Below the pieces are notes generated by a model that saw only the letters and a list, made by a program, of their open reading frames with translations, was not told the origin of the DNA and made no database searches. Below are positions 16,195 to 22,943 of a stretch of DNA of 34,731 nt, one piece after another; position 1 is the stretch's first letter; every line of letters begins with the position of its first letter. The DNA is from Verrucomicrobiales bacterium (GTDB taxonomy: Bacteria; Verrucomicrobiota; Verrucomicrobiia; Limisphaerales; UBA9464): assembly GCA_005793375.1 (NCBI GenBank), contig SXSK01000004.1:1-34731 (forward strand), written 5' to 3'. Both the position numbers and the translations under genes were made by a program.

Positions 16195-17487
16195 ATGCCG
16201 AAGTTCAATTACGTCGCCATGGATTCCCGTGGCAAGGAGACCAAAGGAGTCTTGGAGGTCGCGAGCCAGGCCGATGCCATTAATCGCCTTAAGGAGATGG
16301 GCTTCTTCCCGACGAAAGTCATGGAAGCCGAAAAGGCTAAGGACCCCAAGGCCGCCAAGAAAAGCAAAGGATCCGGCGGTGGTGGCGGTGCGAAGAAGAA
16401 GAAAAAGGGCTTCAGCTTTGGCGGAAAGGTTAAGCCCAAGGTCTTAACAACGTTCACGCGTCAGCTGGCCACCTTGGTGGACGCAGGTCTTCCATTGCTG
16501 CGAGGCATGCGCGTTCTCGAAAAACAGGAGCGCAATCCGACGCTCAAGCGCATTATCAACGATTTGGCATTGTCGATTGAAGGTGGCAGTACTTTTTCCG
16601 AAGGCTTGGCGCAGCACCCAAAGACATTTAATCGTCTCTTCATCAACATGGTGAAAGCCGGCGAACTGGGCGGTGTGCTCGAAGTTGTTTTGAACCGTCT
16701 CGCCGAATTCATGGAAAAGGCCGAGAAAATTAAGGGCAAGGTCGTTGCGGCCATGTTCTACCCGGCCGCTGTCATGACCGTCGCCATGGGTATATTGGTG
16801 CTGCTCATGGTGGTCGTGGTTCCGAAGTTCAAAGCGATTTTCGCGGACCTTCTTGGCGGCGCCGATATGCCAGGGTTCACGATGGTGGTCCTGGGCATCA
16901 GTGATACCATTGCGAATCATTTTGTTTATGTGGCCGCCGGCACTTTCGCCCTCTTTATCCTCCTTAAGTTGGCTATCCGAACGAAACTCGGACGTCGAAT
17001 TTTTGATCGGTTAAAGCTCAATTTCCCGGTCCTGGGTGCCGTCGTCAGCAAAGTGGCAATCTCCCGTTTCGCCCGAACTTTGGGAACACTAGTCAGTTCT
17101 GGCGTCCCCATTTTGCAAGCTCTGATGATCGTCAAAGAAACCTCGGGCAATGTCATTGTCGGCAATGCGGTAACGGCTGTGCACGAAAGTGTTAAGGAGG
17201 GTGAAACGATCACCGCACCTCTCGAGGCGTCTGGCGTCTTTCCTCCCATGGTCATCAGTATGGTCGACGTCGGTGAGCAAACCGGTGCGTTGCCCGAGAT
17301 GTTGATGAAAATCGCGGACAACTATGACGATGAAGTGGACAACGCGGTGTCGGCCATGACCTCACTCCTCGAGCCTATCATGATCGTCTTTCTGGCGGTC
17401 ATTGTAGGTAGTATCGTCATCGCATTGTTCCTTCCATTGATCACCTTGATCGACAAGTTGGGCAGCGACGGCGGCGATAAGGAATAG
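16195..17487 (+). CDS. pilC: Inner-membrane platform protein PilC/GspF
   Basis: PilC is the polytopic platform on which the PilB and PilT motors act. The 430-residue protein has the short N-terminal domain (MPKFNYVAMDSRGKETKGVL...ADAINRLKEMGFFPTKV), then two T2SSF repeats (about residues 85-205 and 285-410) with blocks such as TFTRQLATLVDAGLPLLRGM, NMVKAGELGGVLEVVLNRLA and SMVDVGEQTGALPEMLMKIA. Membrane segments are AVMTVAMGILVLLMVVVVP, VYVAAGTFALFILLKLA and PIMIVFLAVIVGSIVIALFL. An unusual Lys/Gly-rich insert (residues about 50-82, including GSGGGGGAKKKKK) separates the first domain from the first repeat. A hairpin follows the gene, closing the motor cluster. Confidence 0.95.
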   Translation: MPKFNYVAMDSRGKETKGVLEVASQADAINRLKEMGFFPTKVMEAEKAKDPKAAKKSKGSGGGGGAKKKKKGFSFGGKVKPKVLTTFTRQLATLVDAGLPLLRGMRVLEKQERNPTLKRIINDLALSIEGGSTFSEGLAQHPKTFNRLFINMVKAGELGGVLEVVLNRLAEFMEKAEKIKGKVVAAMFYPAAVMTVAMGILVLLMVVVVPKFKAIFADLLGGADMPGFTMVVLGISDTIANHFVYVAAGTFALFILLKLAIRTKLGRRIFDRLKLNFPVLGAVVSKVAISRFARTLGTLVSSGVPILQALMIVKETSGNVIVGNAVTAVHESVKEGETITAPLEASGVFPPMVISMVDVGEQTGALPEMLMKIADNYDDEVDNAVSAMTSLLEPIMIVFLAVIVGSIVIALFLPLITLIDKLGSDGGDKE

Positions 17488-17515
17488 TCCGTTTGGCACT
17501 CCCATGCGGTTTCAG

Positions 17516-17547
17516 ACCGGCCACTGGCGAAGGCGTTAGTGGCCGGT
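17516..17547 (+). terminator. Hairpin after pilC, probable transcription terminator
   Basis: ACCGGCCACT (17516-17525) and AGTGGCCGGT (17538-17547) form a perfect 10-bp GC-rich stem with a 12-nt loop, 29 bp after the pilC stop. The T-run behind it is poor, so termination may be incomplete or need Rho. Confidence 0.55.
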
Positions 17548-17614
17548 TGGCGCTTTCTGGGGAAAAAATCCTCTCCAAATCGAAAAAACCACACGCAGCG
17601 TGATGGATGCCATC

Positions 17615-17643
17615 TTGACAGGTCAGAGGAGTAGATGTAAATA
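17615..17643 (+). promoter_or_regulatory. Candidate promoter of the toxin-antitoxin/pseudopilin unit
   Basis: A consensus -35 TTGACA (17615-17620) stands 17 bp from TAAATA (17638-17643). A better -10 match, TACAAT (17642-17647), has a 21-bp spacer, too long for the standard class. Either lies about 45-50 bp before the toxin start. Confidence 0.45.
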
Positions 17644-17656
17644 CAATGTAGTTACA
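17636..17656. promoter_or_regulatory. Double TGTA-NN-TACA site, candidate operator
   Basis: Two inverted units, TGTA-AA-TACA (17636-17645) and TGTA-GT-TACA (17647-17656), are spaced 11 bp apart, one helical turn, and overlap the candidate -10. Ribbon-helix-helix antitoxins commonly bind short palindromes in tandem, so this is a likely autoregulatory site for the antitoxin encoded downstream. Confidence 0.5.
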
Positions 17657-17691
17657 ATGAATGTGCGAATGCCAGGTGAAGCAAGCGAACC

Positions 17692-17976
17692 ATGGAGTTT
17701 GATTGGACCAATCGGCCTTTTGAGTTGGATGGGACGTTGAGCGAACTCGACGTGGAAGAATCGTTTGAAGATCCGTTTGCGATCCGGTTGTTGCCGGATT
17801 CTCCGAGGTTCTCGGTGCAGGCGCGGTACTTCAATCTGGGGAAATCGGCGGGTGGTTTAGGGATCTTTAGTGTGTATCGAACCAATGGGCGTCAGATCCG
17901 GGTTATTTCGGCTCGGTTGTTTACGGAAGAAGAACAGTTTTTCTATCAGCGGAAGATCAAGCAATCGTTGGATTAA
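17692..17976 (+). CDS. BrnT-like (DUF497) toxin of a type II toxin-antitoxin pair
   Basis: A 94-residue protein resembling BrnT toxins, small RNase-fold proteins (RelE-like) that inhibit translation. It has the N-terminal FDW strand, the SFEDPFAIRL segment that matches the family's VFEDPLA block, the RYFNLGKSAGGLGIFSVYR strands, and the closing IRVISARLFTEEE...Y motif. The family usually has an N..KHGV segment before the FEDP block; here it reads LSELDV, so conserved Lys and His residues are absent and catalytic activity may be altered or lost. The toxin comes first and the CopG-type antitoxin second, the usual order for this family. The upstream promoter and double TGTA/TACA site fit autoregulation. 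The start ATG at 17692 is the only suitable one in frame. Confidence 0.75.
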   Translation: MEFDWTNRPFELDGTLSELDVEESFEDPFAIRLLPDSPRFSVQARYFNLGKSAGGLGIFSVYRTNGRQIRVISARLFTEEEQFFYQRKIKQSLD

Positions 17977-17996
17977 GAATAAAAGTTGGCACGGCA

Positions 17997-18278
17997 ATGG
18001 CTCAATCAATCGTCAATTCTTGGGATGAAGTGCCCCTGTTCGACAACGAACAGTCCGAGGCTGGTTTTTGGCTAGAGAATCAGATTGAGCTGCGGTTGAT
18101 GGAAGGGGCGAAAACGGCGGCGAGTGAGGTCAGTGAGTCGGTGACGATTACCCTGCGAATGGACCCGCGGATGTTGGGGCGGATCAAACGCCTCGCACGG
18201 TCGCGGTTTCTGAACTATCAGAGCATGATCAAGCAATGGCTCAGTGAACGAATGGAAAAGGAATTGCGCGAACGATAA
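17997..18278 (+). CDS. CopG/BrnA-like ribbon-helix-helix antitoxin
   Basis: A 93-residue protein resembling the CopG antitoxin family that partners BrnT-like toxins. The N-terminal half (SWDEVPLFDNEQSEAGFWLE) matches the toxin-binding region of that family. The C-terminal half is the DNA-binding ribbon-helix-helix: the strand SVTITLRMD, helix PRMLGRIKRLARSRF and helix YQSMIKQWLSERMEKEL. It should neutralise the neighbouring toxin and repress their promoter. It starts 20 bp after the toxin stop. Its TAA touches an ATG (18278) that is in frame with the first pseudopilin gene, so the toxin-antitoxin pair and the pseudopilin cassette are probably transcribed together. Confidence 0.8.
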   Translation: MAQSIVNSWDEVPLFDNEQSEAGFWLENQIELRLMEGAKTAASEVSESVTITLRMDPRMLGRIKRLARSRFLNYQSMIKQWLSERMEKELRER

Positions 18279-18313
18279 TGGGCGGCAACTCTCCGCCCCG
18301 GTCCCCGGCAAAC

Positions 18314-19069
18314 ATGAAAACGGCGTCCATTTTGATTACGACTCGATACCGCTCGCGGCGCGCACAGGCGGCATTTACGCTGATTGAATTGCTGGTGGTG
18401 ATTGCCATCATGGGCATTCTCGCAGGGTTTCTGGTCGGCTTGGCTCCAGCAGCTGGCGCCAAGATGCGAGAATCACGAGTGCGCGCCGAGTTGGCCTCTC
18501 TGACATCGATCATTGAAGCCTACAAGGCTAAGTACGGTTTTTATCCGCCGGATGGGTTTGATAAGTCGACGGGGTTGGTCGATCCCCGCTTGAGCCCGCT
18601 GTATTACGAGTTGACCGGAATGCAGGTCATCAACCCCAAGGATGCGGCGCGAGGGGTCTTCAAATCGGTGAGTGGCGGCGAGACCGTGAAGCCTCGGGTC
18701 GTCGAGGCACTTTTTGGTCGAGACGGTTTTGCGAATTCTGGAGCGGATCGGCGTCAGCTGTTCAACGCATCTTTTCGGGCCAGTCAACATGCTGTGGTGT
18801 TCACCGACACTTCCGATCCGACCATCGCCATGGAAGTTTTGGCGGTGGGCGTGCCATTCCCGGCGAATCATCCGGATTATCCCATCAAGAATCTGCAGCG
18901 TGGAAGCTATACCTTAAACAAGCCTGGGGTGAATCCCTGGCGTTATGTCTCCAGCACACCGACTAATAATCCGACGTCATTCGATCTCTGGGCGGAGATT
19001 CCTGTGCGCGATCGGACGGCGCCGAATGGCTATTCCACGCGCATCATTGGCAATTGGAAGAATCGCTAA
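18314..19069 (+). CDS. Prepilin-type pseudopilin, GspG-like (first of five)
   Basis: A type II secretion/type IV pilus-like pseudopilin with the class III N-terminus: basic leader, then AFTLIELLVVIAIMGILAGF, with Glu5 of the mature protein. Cleavage would fall between Ala and Phe (QAA|FTLIE), whereas the prepilin peptidase usually wants Gly at -1. The soluble part begins with the long helix (RVRAELASLTSIIEAYKAKY) followed by the GspG-like GFYPPDG segment. The ATG at 18314 gives a 20-residue leader. An in-frame ATG at 18278, overlapping the antitoxin stop, would give a 32-residue leader and is less typical. Membrane-anchored before assembly into a pseudopilus. It forms a run with the four following prepilin genes. 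Confidence 0.85.
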   Translation: MKTASILITTRYRSRRAQAAFTLIELLVVIAIMGILAGFLVGLAPAAGAKMRESRVRAELASLTSIIEAYKAKYGFYPPDGFDKSTGLVDPRLSPLYYELTGMQVINPKDAARGVFKSVSGGETVKPRVVEALFGRDGFANSGADRRQLFNASFRASQHAVVFTDTSDPTIAMEVLAVGVPFPANHPDYPIKNLQRGSYTLNKPGVNPWRYVSSTPTNNPTSFDLWAEIPVRDRTAPNGYSTRIIGNWKNR

Positions 19070-19103
19070 CCCTTTCCCATCAACCCGTCGCACCATCAAC
19101 CTC

Positions 19104-19988
19104 ATGAACATGTCTCCGAAATCTCGAAACTCGAAGCGGAGCGGATTTACGCTCATTGAACTGCTCGTGGTCATTGCGATCATTGGCATTCTGGCTGGGA
19201 TGCTCGTTCCGGCACTGGGCGCCGCTAAAACCAAAGCCAAAGTCGCCCAAACGCAGTCGGATGTGCAGAACCTGATGGGGGCGATCACAACGTTCAACAC
19301 CGACTACGGCCGATTCCCGATTGCGAAATCGGTCCGCCAGCAACTTCAGCCGGTGAATCCGAACAACAACGCGGGCAATCCCGACTTTACGTTCGGTACA
19401 GTAAATGCCGATGGGACACCTGTCCGCGACAACAATGGGGCTGTTATCGCTACGGCCGTTGTGAATCCCAATCCTCTCCCGAATGCCTCCAATCGTGAAA
19501 TTATTGCGGCGCTTCGCGGACTCAATCCGGATTGGGGTAACACGGCGTGGAATCGAAATAATGCGTTGAATCCGGAGCGTAAAGGTTATCTCAACGTGAA
19601 AGATCGCGCTCGGAAAGTGAACGGTGTCGACACCGGTGAGCCCGGAGCTGTGGGCGGAGATGGTGTTTATCGTGACCCGTTTGGGATGCCGTACATCATT
19701 TCGTTGGATGCCAACTTTGATAATCGCACACGCGATGCCTTCTACCGATTAGAAAGCGTTTCAGCAGGCGGTGATGCTGCCAAACCAAACCGTGGGCTGT
19801 TAGGGCTTTCAAAGGCAACCGGCCCCAATTCGTCTTCGGGCGAGACCTCTGCGGGCAGTTTCGAAGTAAACGCTCCTGCGATGGTTTGGTCGTTTGGACC
19901 GGACCGAAAGGCCGACTCCGGGGTGCCGGCAACCCTAAGCGCCGGAAAAAAGACAGTTAATTTCGACAACGTCACCAGCTGGAAGTAA
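19104..19988 (+). CDS. Prepilin-type pseudopilin, GspG-like (second)
   Basis: The leader (MNMSPKSRNSKRSG) is followed by FTLIELLVVIAIIGILAGML, with canonical Gly at -1 and Glu5. The mature N-terminal helix continues through AKVAQTQSDVQNLMGAITTF, followed by the NTDYGRFPI segment seen in major-pseudopilin-like proteins. The soluble domain is large, about 240 residues, and rich in Asn, Gly and Pro; it includes YRDPFGMPYIISLDANFD, a block typical of Verrucomicrobia pseudopilins, and FGPDRKADSG near the end, as in GspG-type proteins. The frame is open upstream to 18945, but that part overlaps the previous gene; the prepilin leader places the start at the ATG at 19104 (or 19110). Confidence 0.9.
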   Translation: MNMSPKSRNSKRSGFTLIELLVVIAIIGILAGMLVPALGAAKTKAKVAQTQSDVQNLMGAITTFNTDYGRFPIAKSVRQQLQPVNPNNNAGNPDFTFGTVNADGTPVRDNNGAVIATAVVNPNPLPNASNREIIAALRGLNPDWGNTAWNRNNALNPERKGYLNVKDRARKVNGVDTGEPGAVGGDGVYRDPFGMPYIISLDANFDNRTRDAFYRLESVSAGGDAAKPNRGLLGLSKATGPNSSSGETSAGSFEVNAPAMVWSFGPDRKADSGVPATLSAGKKTVNFDNVTSWK

Positions 19989-20019
19989 CCGCCATAATAC
20001 GGCACAACCGCGCTTTGTT

Positions 20020-20955
20020 ATGAACGCTGTCTTGTTTACGTCGACGCCTCGCCAACCCGGGAAAGGGCAGGGGAAGGCAGCGTTCTCCTTGATTGAGTTG
20101 CTGGTGGTGATTGGGATCATCGGAGTTCTGGCGGCGCTTACCATTCCTGCGTTCAAAGGGATTGGTTCCGGAACCTCCCGCACTTCGGGTGAACGCCAGT
20201 TGATATCCGATCTGGGGTTGGCTCGGCAGTACGCGCTGAAGAACCGGTCGACGGTCTACATGGTTTTCGTTCCGCCTCGCACGGGGTTGGTCCCCTATCG
20301 GAGTCCACAGCTGAGGGAAACCCGGGGCTATGATCGAATCTACGATGAGCATCAGATCGACTTGAATCGCCTGATTCAGGAATTGAATCGAAACGCTGGC
20401 CTGAAGGATTTGGCGGAGCGGATGCAGCGTTCCTATACCAACGCCATGTTGGGACAATATACCTCATATGCGTTGTATGCCGATCGAAACGTCGGGGATC
20501 AGCCTGGTACCTTTCGCCCTCGCTACCTGACGGAATGGCGGACTCTTCCGGAGGGTGTGGTGTTCTCACAAGAGATGTTCGAAGCACCGGTATTCGGGCC
20601 GCCGCCTTTGGGAAATCCTCCCAAGCTCAATACCAACTACTTTGGGCTTTTCACGAGGGATTTTCCGTTTCCAACCGTTTTTGACCGGGGTGTTGCGGGA
20701 CCGGAAATGACCTTGCCCTATATCGCGTTTCAATCAGACGGTCGGGTCCTTTACCCAGGCCTGGCTCGCACGCCGGATTTCTATCTGGCGGTGAGTGAAG
20801 GCAGTGTCCAACTGCCCCGGGATGCGCGCGGCCAGTTTGACCTCAAGGGGGAGCCGGACTTAGTGGAAACGCCCCGAAAGAATTACACCAACAGCTTCAT
20901 TCGTATCGCGTCGGCTACCGGACGTGCGCGTGTCGAGAAGCCTAGAATGGAATAG
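20020..20955 (+). CDS. Prepilin-type minor pseudopilin, GspH/FimT-like (Verru_Chthon cassette D-like)
   Basis: A 311-residue prepilin with leader ending QGKAA|FSLIELLVVIGIIGVLAAL, so the residue at -1 is Ala, and Glu5 is present. The helix is followed by GERQLISDLGLARQYALKNR and the strand STVYMVFVPP, the GspH/FimT pattern. The central part (Tyr- and Arg-rich) is not recognised. The C-terminal LPYIAFQSDGRVLYPG resembles the final beta segment of GspH proteins. Its position before B-, C- and A-like genes matches the four-gene Verru_Chthon cassette known from TIGRFAM models (TIGR02596, 02598, 02599, 02600); assignment to D is from memory of the pattern. It ends 6 bp before the next gene. Confidence 0.82.
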   Translation: MNAVLFTSTPRQPGKGQGKAAFSLIELLVVIGIIGVLAALTIPAFKGIGSGTSRTSGERQLISDLGLARQYALKNRSTVYMVFVPPRTGLVPYRSPQLRETRGYDRIYDEHQIDLNRLIQELNRNAGLKDLAERMQRSYTNAMLGQYTSYALYADRNVGDQPGTFRPRYLTEWRTLPEGVVFSQEMFEAPVFGPPPLGNPPKLNTNYFGLFTRDFPFPTVFDRGVAGPEMTLPYIAFQSDGRVLYPGLARTPDFYLAVSEGSVQLPRDARGQFDLKGEPDLVETPRKNYTNSFIRIASATGRARVEKPRME

Positions 20956-20961
20956 CGAGCT

Positions 20962-21909
20962 ATGAAGATTTTGCGTCATCAACGAGCATTCCAGGCCGCC
21001 TTTACGATGGCGGAGTTAGCGCTGTGTATTGCGGTGGTGGCCATTGCGATGGTTGCGATCATTGGGGTTCTGCCGCTGGGGCTGAATGTTCAGAAACAGA
21101 ATCGCGAGGATACGATCATCAACCAGGATGCACAGATCCTTTTGGACGCCTTAAAAACGGCGGCGGTTTCGGGCGCACCGCTAACGAACGAGTTTCGCAG
21201 CGCCCTGGTGTTGGCGGACCGGCTTTACCGATTCTCGAACCGGGCGGACTCGCTCACCAACTTTGTCGATTATGTTGCGGTAGAGAACCGCTGGGGACGC
21301 TCTTTCTGGAGGGGGCCTTGGTATACGCAGGAGATTGGGGGACTTTCCGGGGATCCCGATCGTCCGCCTCTCCTCGATGGCCACCTATTTCTTAATGCTC
21401 TGTTGATGCCTCGCGTGGATTTCCTCAATGGGCGGTTTGTGACCAATGTTGTCTTCGCCCAGATGCGTCCGATCTCAGGACCATTGGCGGAGCAACCGGA
21501 GAGCTTGAAACGACGGACCAAAGAGGATTCCGCACGGCGGTTCGACACACTCTTTCGATATATTGTCTCGGCGGAATTATCTCCGGCGAATCCATTGAGT
21601 CCGGATCTCCAGTATGGCCAAGAATTCGAGCGGCTGCGCAATCTGACCAATGGGTTATATGAATTGAGGTTGACCTTTCAATGGCCCGTGACGGCACAGG
21701 TGAGCGATGTCCATGTCGCTGGGAAGCAACCGAGTGTCGGGCCGAATCGTCGGACATTCCGCACCACGCTGGCGGGTCGGATCGATACCAAGACGATCTT
21801 GAATGGAAACAACGATCCTATTGTGGCCGAAGTCCCGGGACAAAATGCGGCTCGAGTGCCGTTGCGTGAATTCAAACCCCTATCCTTCGTGAGGACGCAA
21901 CCCCTATGA
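20962..21909 (+). CDS. Prepilin-type minor pseudopilin, PilV/GspI-like (Verru_Chthon cassette B-like)
   Basis: A 315-residue protein with a 13-residue leader ending FQAA|FTMAELALCIAVVAIAMVAI. Glu5 is kept and the -1 residue is Ala. The segment VLPLGLNVQKQNREDTI after the membrane helix is typical of PilV-like minor pseudopilins and of cassette protein B. The rest is a single soluble domain without a recognised motif apart from a C-terminal strand-rich part (GLYELRLTFQWPV). Its stop overlaps the next start (ATGA at 21906-21909), so translation is coupled. Confidence 0.82.
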   Translation: MKILRHQRAFQAAFTMAELALCIAVVAIAMVAIIGVLPLGLNVQKQNREDTIINQDAQILLDALKTAAVSGAPLTNEFRSALVLADRLYRFSNRADSLTNFVDYVAVENRWGRSFWRGPWYTQEIGGLSGDPDRPPLLDGHLFLNALLMPRVDFLNGRFVTNVVFAQMRPISGPLAEQPESLKRRTKEDSARRFDTLFRYIVSAELSPANPLSPDLQYGQEFERLRNLTNGLYELRLTFQWPVTAQVSDVHVAGKQPSVGPNRRTFRTTLAGRIDTKTILNGNNDPIVAEVPGQNAARVPLREFKPLSFVRTQPL

Positions 21910-22943
21910 AACTGTTCATCGCAAATCCGTCCACTGGACGCAGTGTGGGAGCGCGTCGGAACGGGTTCTCCATACTGGAGTTGATGGTCGCGGTTGCTCT
22001 TCTGGGCGTGGTGATGTTCGCCATGTATTCGTTGTTTGATCAGACTCAAAAGGCCTTGCGCGCAGCGGTTGGGCAAGTGGATGTGAACGAACCCGCGCGT
22101 GCTGCTCTGGAGATTCTCTCCGCGGAATTACAGCGTGCTGCAACGCCCGGTATTCCTGGAGTGACGAACATGGTGGTTCGCTATTTTGAGGACCAGAACG
22201 GCGCGACCCCGGCGGCCTTGCCGGCGTGGATAGAATCGAATGGGCCGCGTCGTCGTCCATTCCACGAGATCTATTTCATTCGCCAGACCCGGGATCGCCA
22301 ATGGCAGCCGATGGGCTTTTTTGTGGGGCAGGAAGCGACCGAGGCTTCTGGCTATCGTGCGGATTCGCCTTGGCCGCCGCCGGTTGGGAGCCTCTACCTT
22401 TACAGTGACCGAAATGAAGTGACGGCGAGACATCAGAATCTGCTCACCAATCCCCCACCGACAGCCTCGACGGGCAATGAGTTCAACGGTCGATCGATCA
22501 GTCGATTCAACAGCCTGGAATTTCGTACGGCTTATGCCAGTCGCTTGCTGGATGGAGTGGTGTTTTTTCGGGTGCTGCCCTACGACACTTACGGGCGACT
22601 CTTGGATGAGTATTCGTTGACTCGACTGATGGGGTTGGGTGTGACCAATGGTTTCTACCTTCCTGGTGTGAGAGTGGGACCTCGGGCCAACGTCAGCCTC
22701 GCTGGCTTGAGTGGCGTCACCTCGGTTCCCACCACAGCCATCAGCTTTTTGGATGAAGAACTCCCCTCAACCTTGGAGATCGAATTGGGGGTTCTTGAGC
22801 CCAAGACATTTGAAGCCTATCGCTCGGTCAAGGACGCGGGTGTCGCTGCCGCCATGGACTTCCTTGAGCGCAACCAAAGCCGGATTCAAACCTTTCGGCG
22901 CCGTGTAGAACTTCGAACTGCAATCCGTTCGTCCCTGCCATGA
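21906..22943 (+). CDS. Prepilin-type minor pseudopilin, PilW/GspJ-like (Verru_Chthon cassette C-like)
   Basis: A 345-residue prepilin with leader ending ARRNG|FSILELMVAVALLGVVMFAM, with the canonical Gly and Glu5. The following helix (LFDQTQKALRAAVGQVDV) and EPARAALEILSAELQRA are typical of GspJ/PilW proteins and of cassette protein C. A soluble domain of roughly 270 residues follows, ending with FLERNQSRIQTFRRRVELRT. It is coupled to both neighbours by ATGA overlaps (21906 and 22940), which suggests fixed ratios of the three products. Such proteins cap or initiate pseudopili. Confidence 0.85.
   Translation: MKLFIANPSTGRSVGARRNGFSILELMVAVALLGVVMFAMYSLFDQTQKALRAAVGQVDVNEPARAALEILSAELQRAATPGIPGVTNMVVRYFEDQNGATPAALPAWIESNGPRRRPFHEIYFIRQTRDRQWQPMGFFVGQEATEASGYRADSPWPPPVGSLYLYSDRNEVTARHQNLLTNPPPTASTGNEFNGRSISRFNSLEFRTAYASRLLDGVVFFRVLPYDTYGRLLDEYSLTRLMGLGVTNGFYLPGVRVGPRANVSLAGLSGVTSVPTTAISFLDEELPSTLEIELGVLEPKTFEAYRSVKDAGVAAAMDFLERNQSRIQTFRRRVELRTAIRSSLP

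Noticed and set aside
18945-19103. N-terminal extension of the second pseudopilin frame
   Set aside because: It overlaps the end of the preceding pseudopilin gene and would place a long stretch before the prepilin leader, so the ATG at 19104 was preferred.
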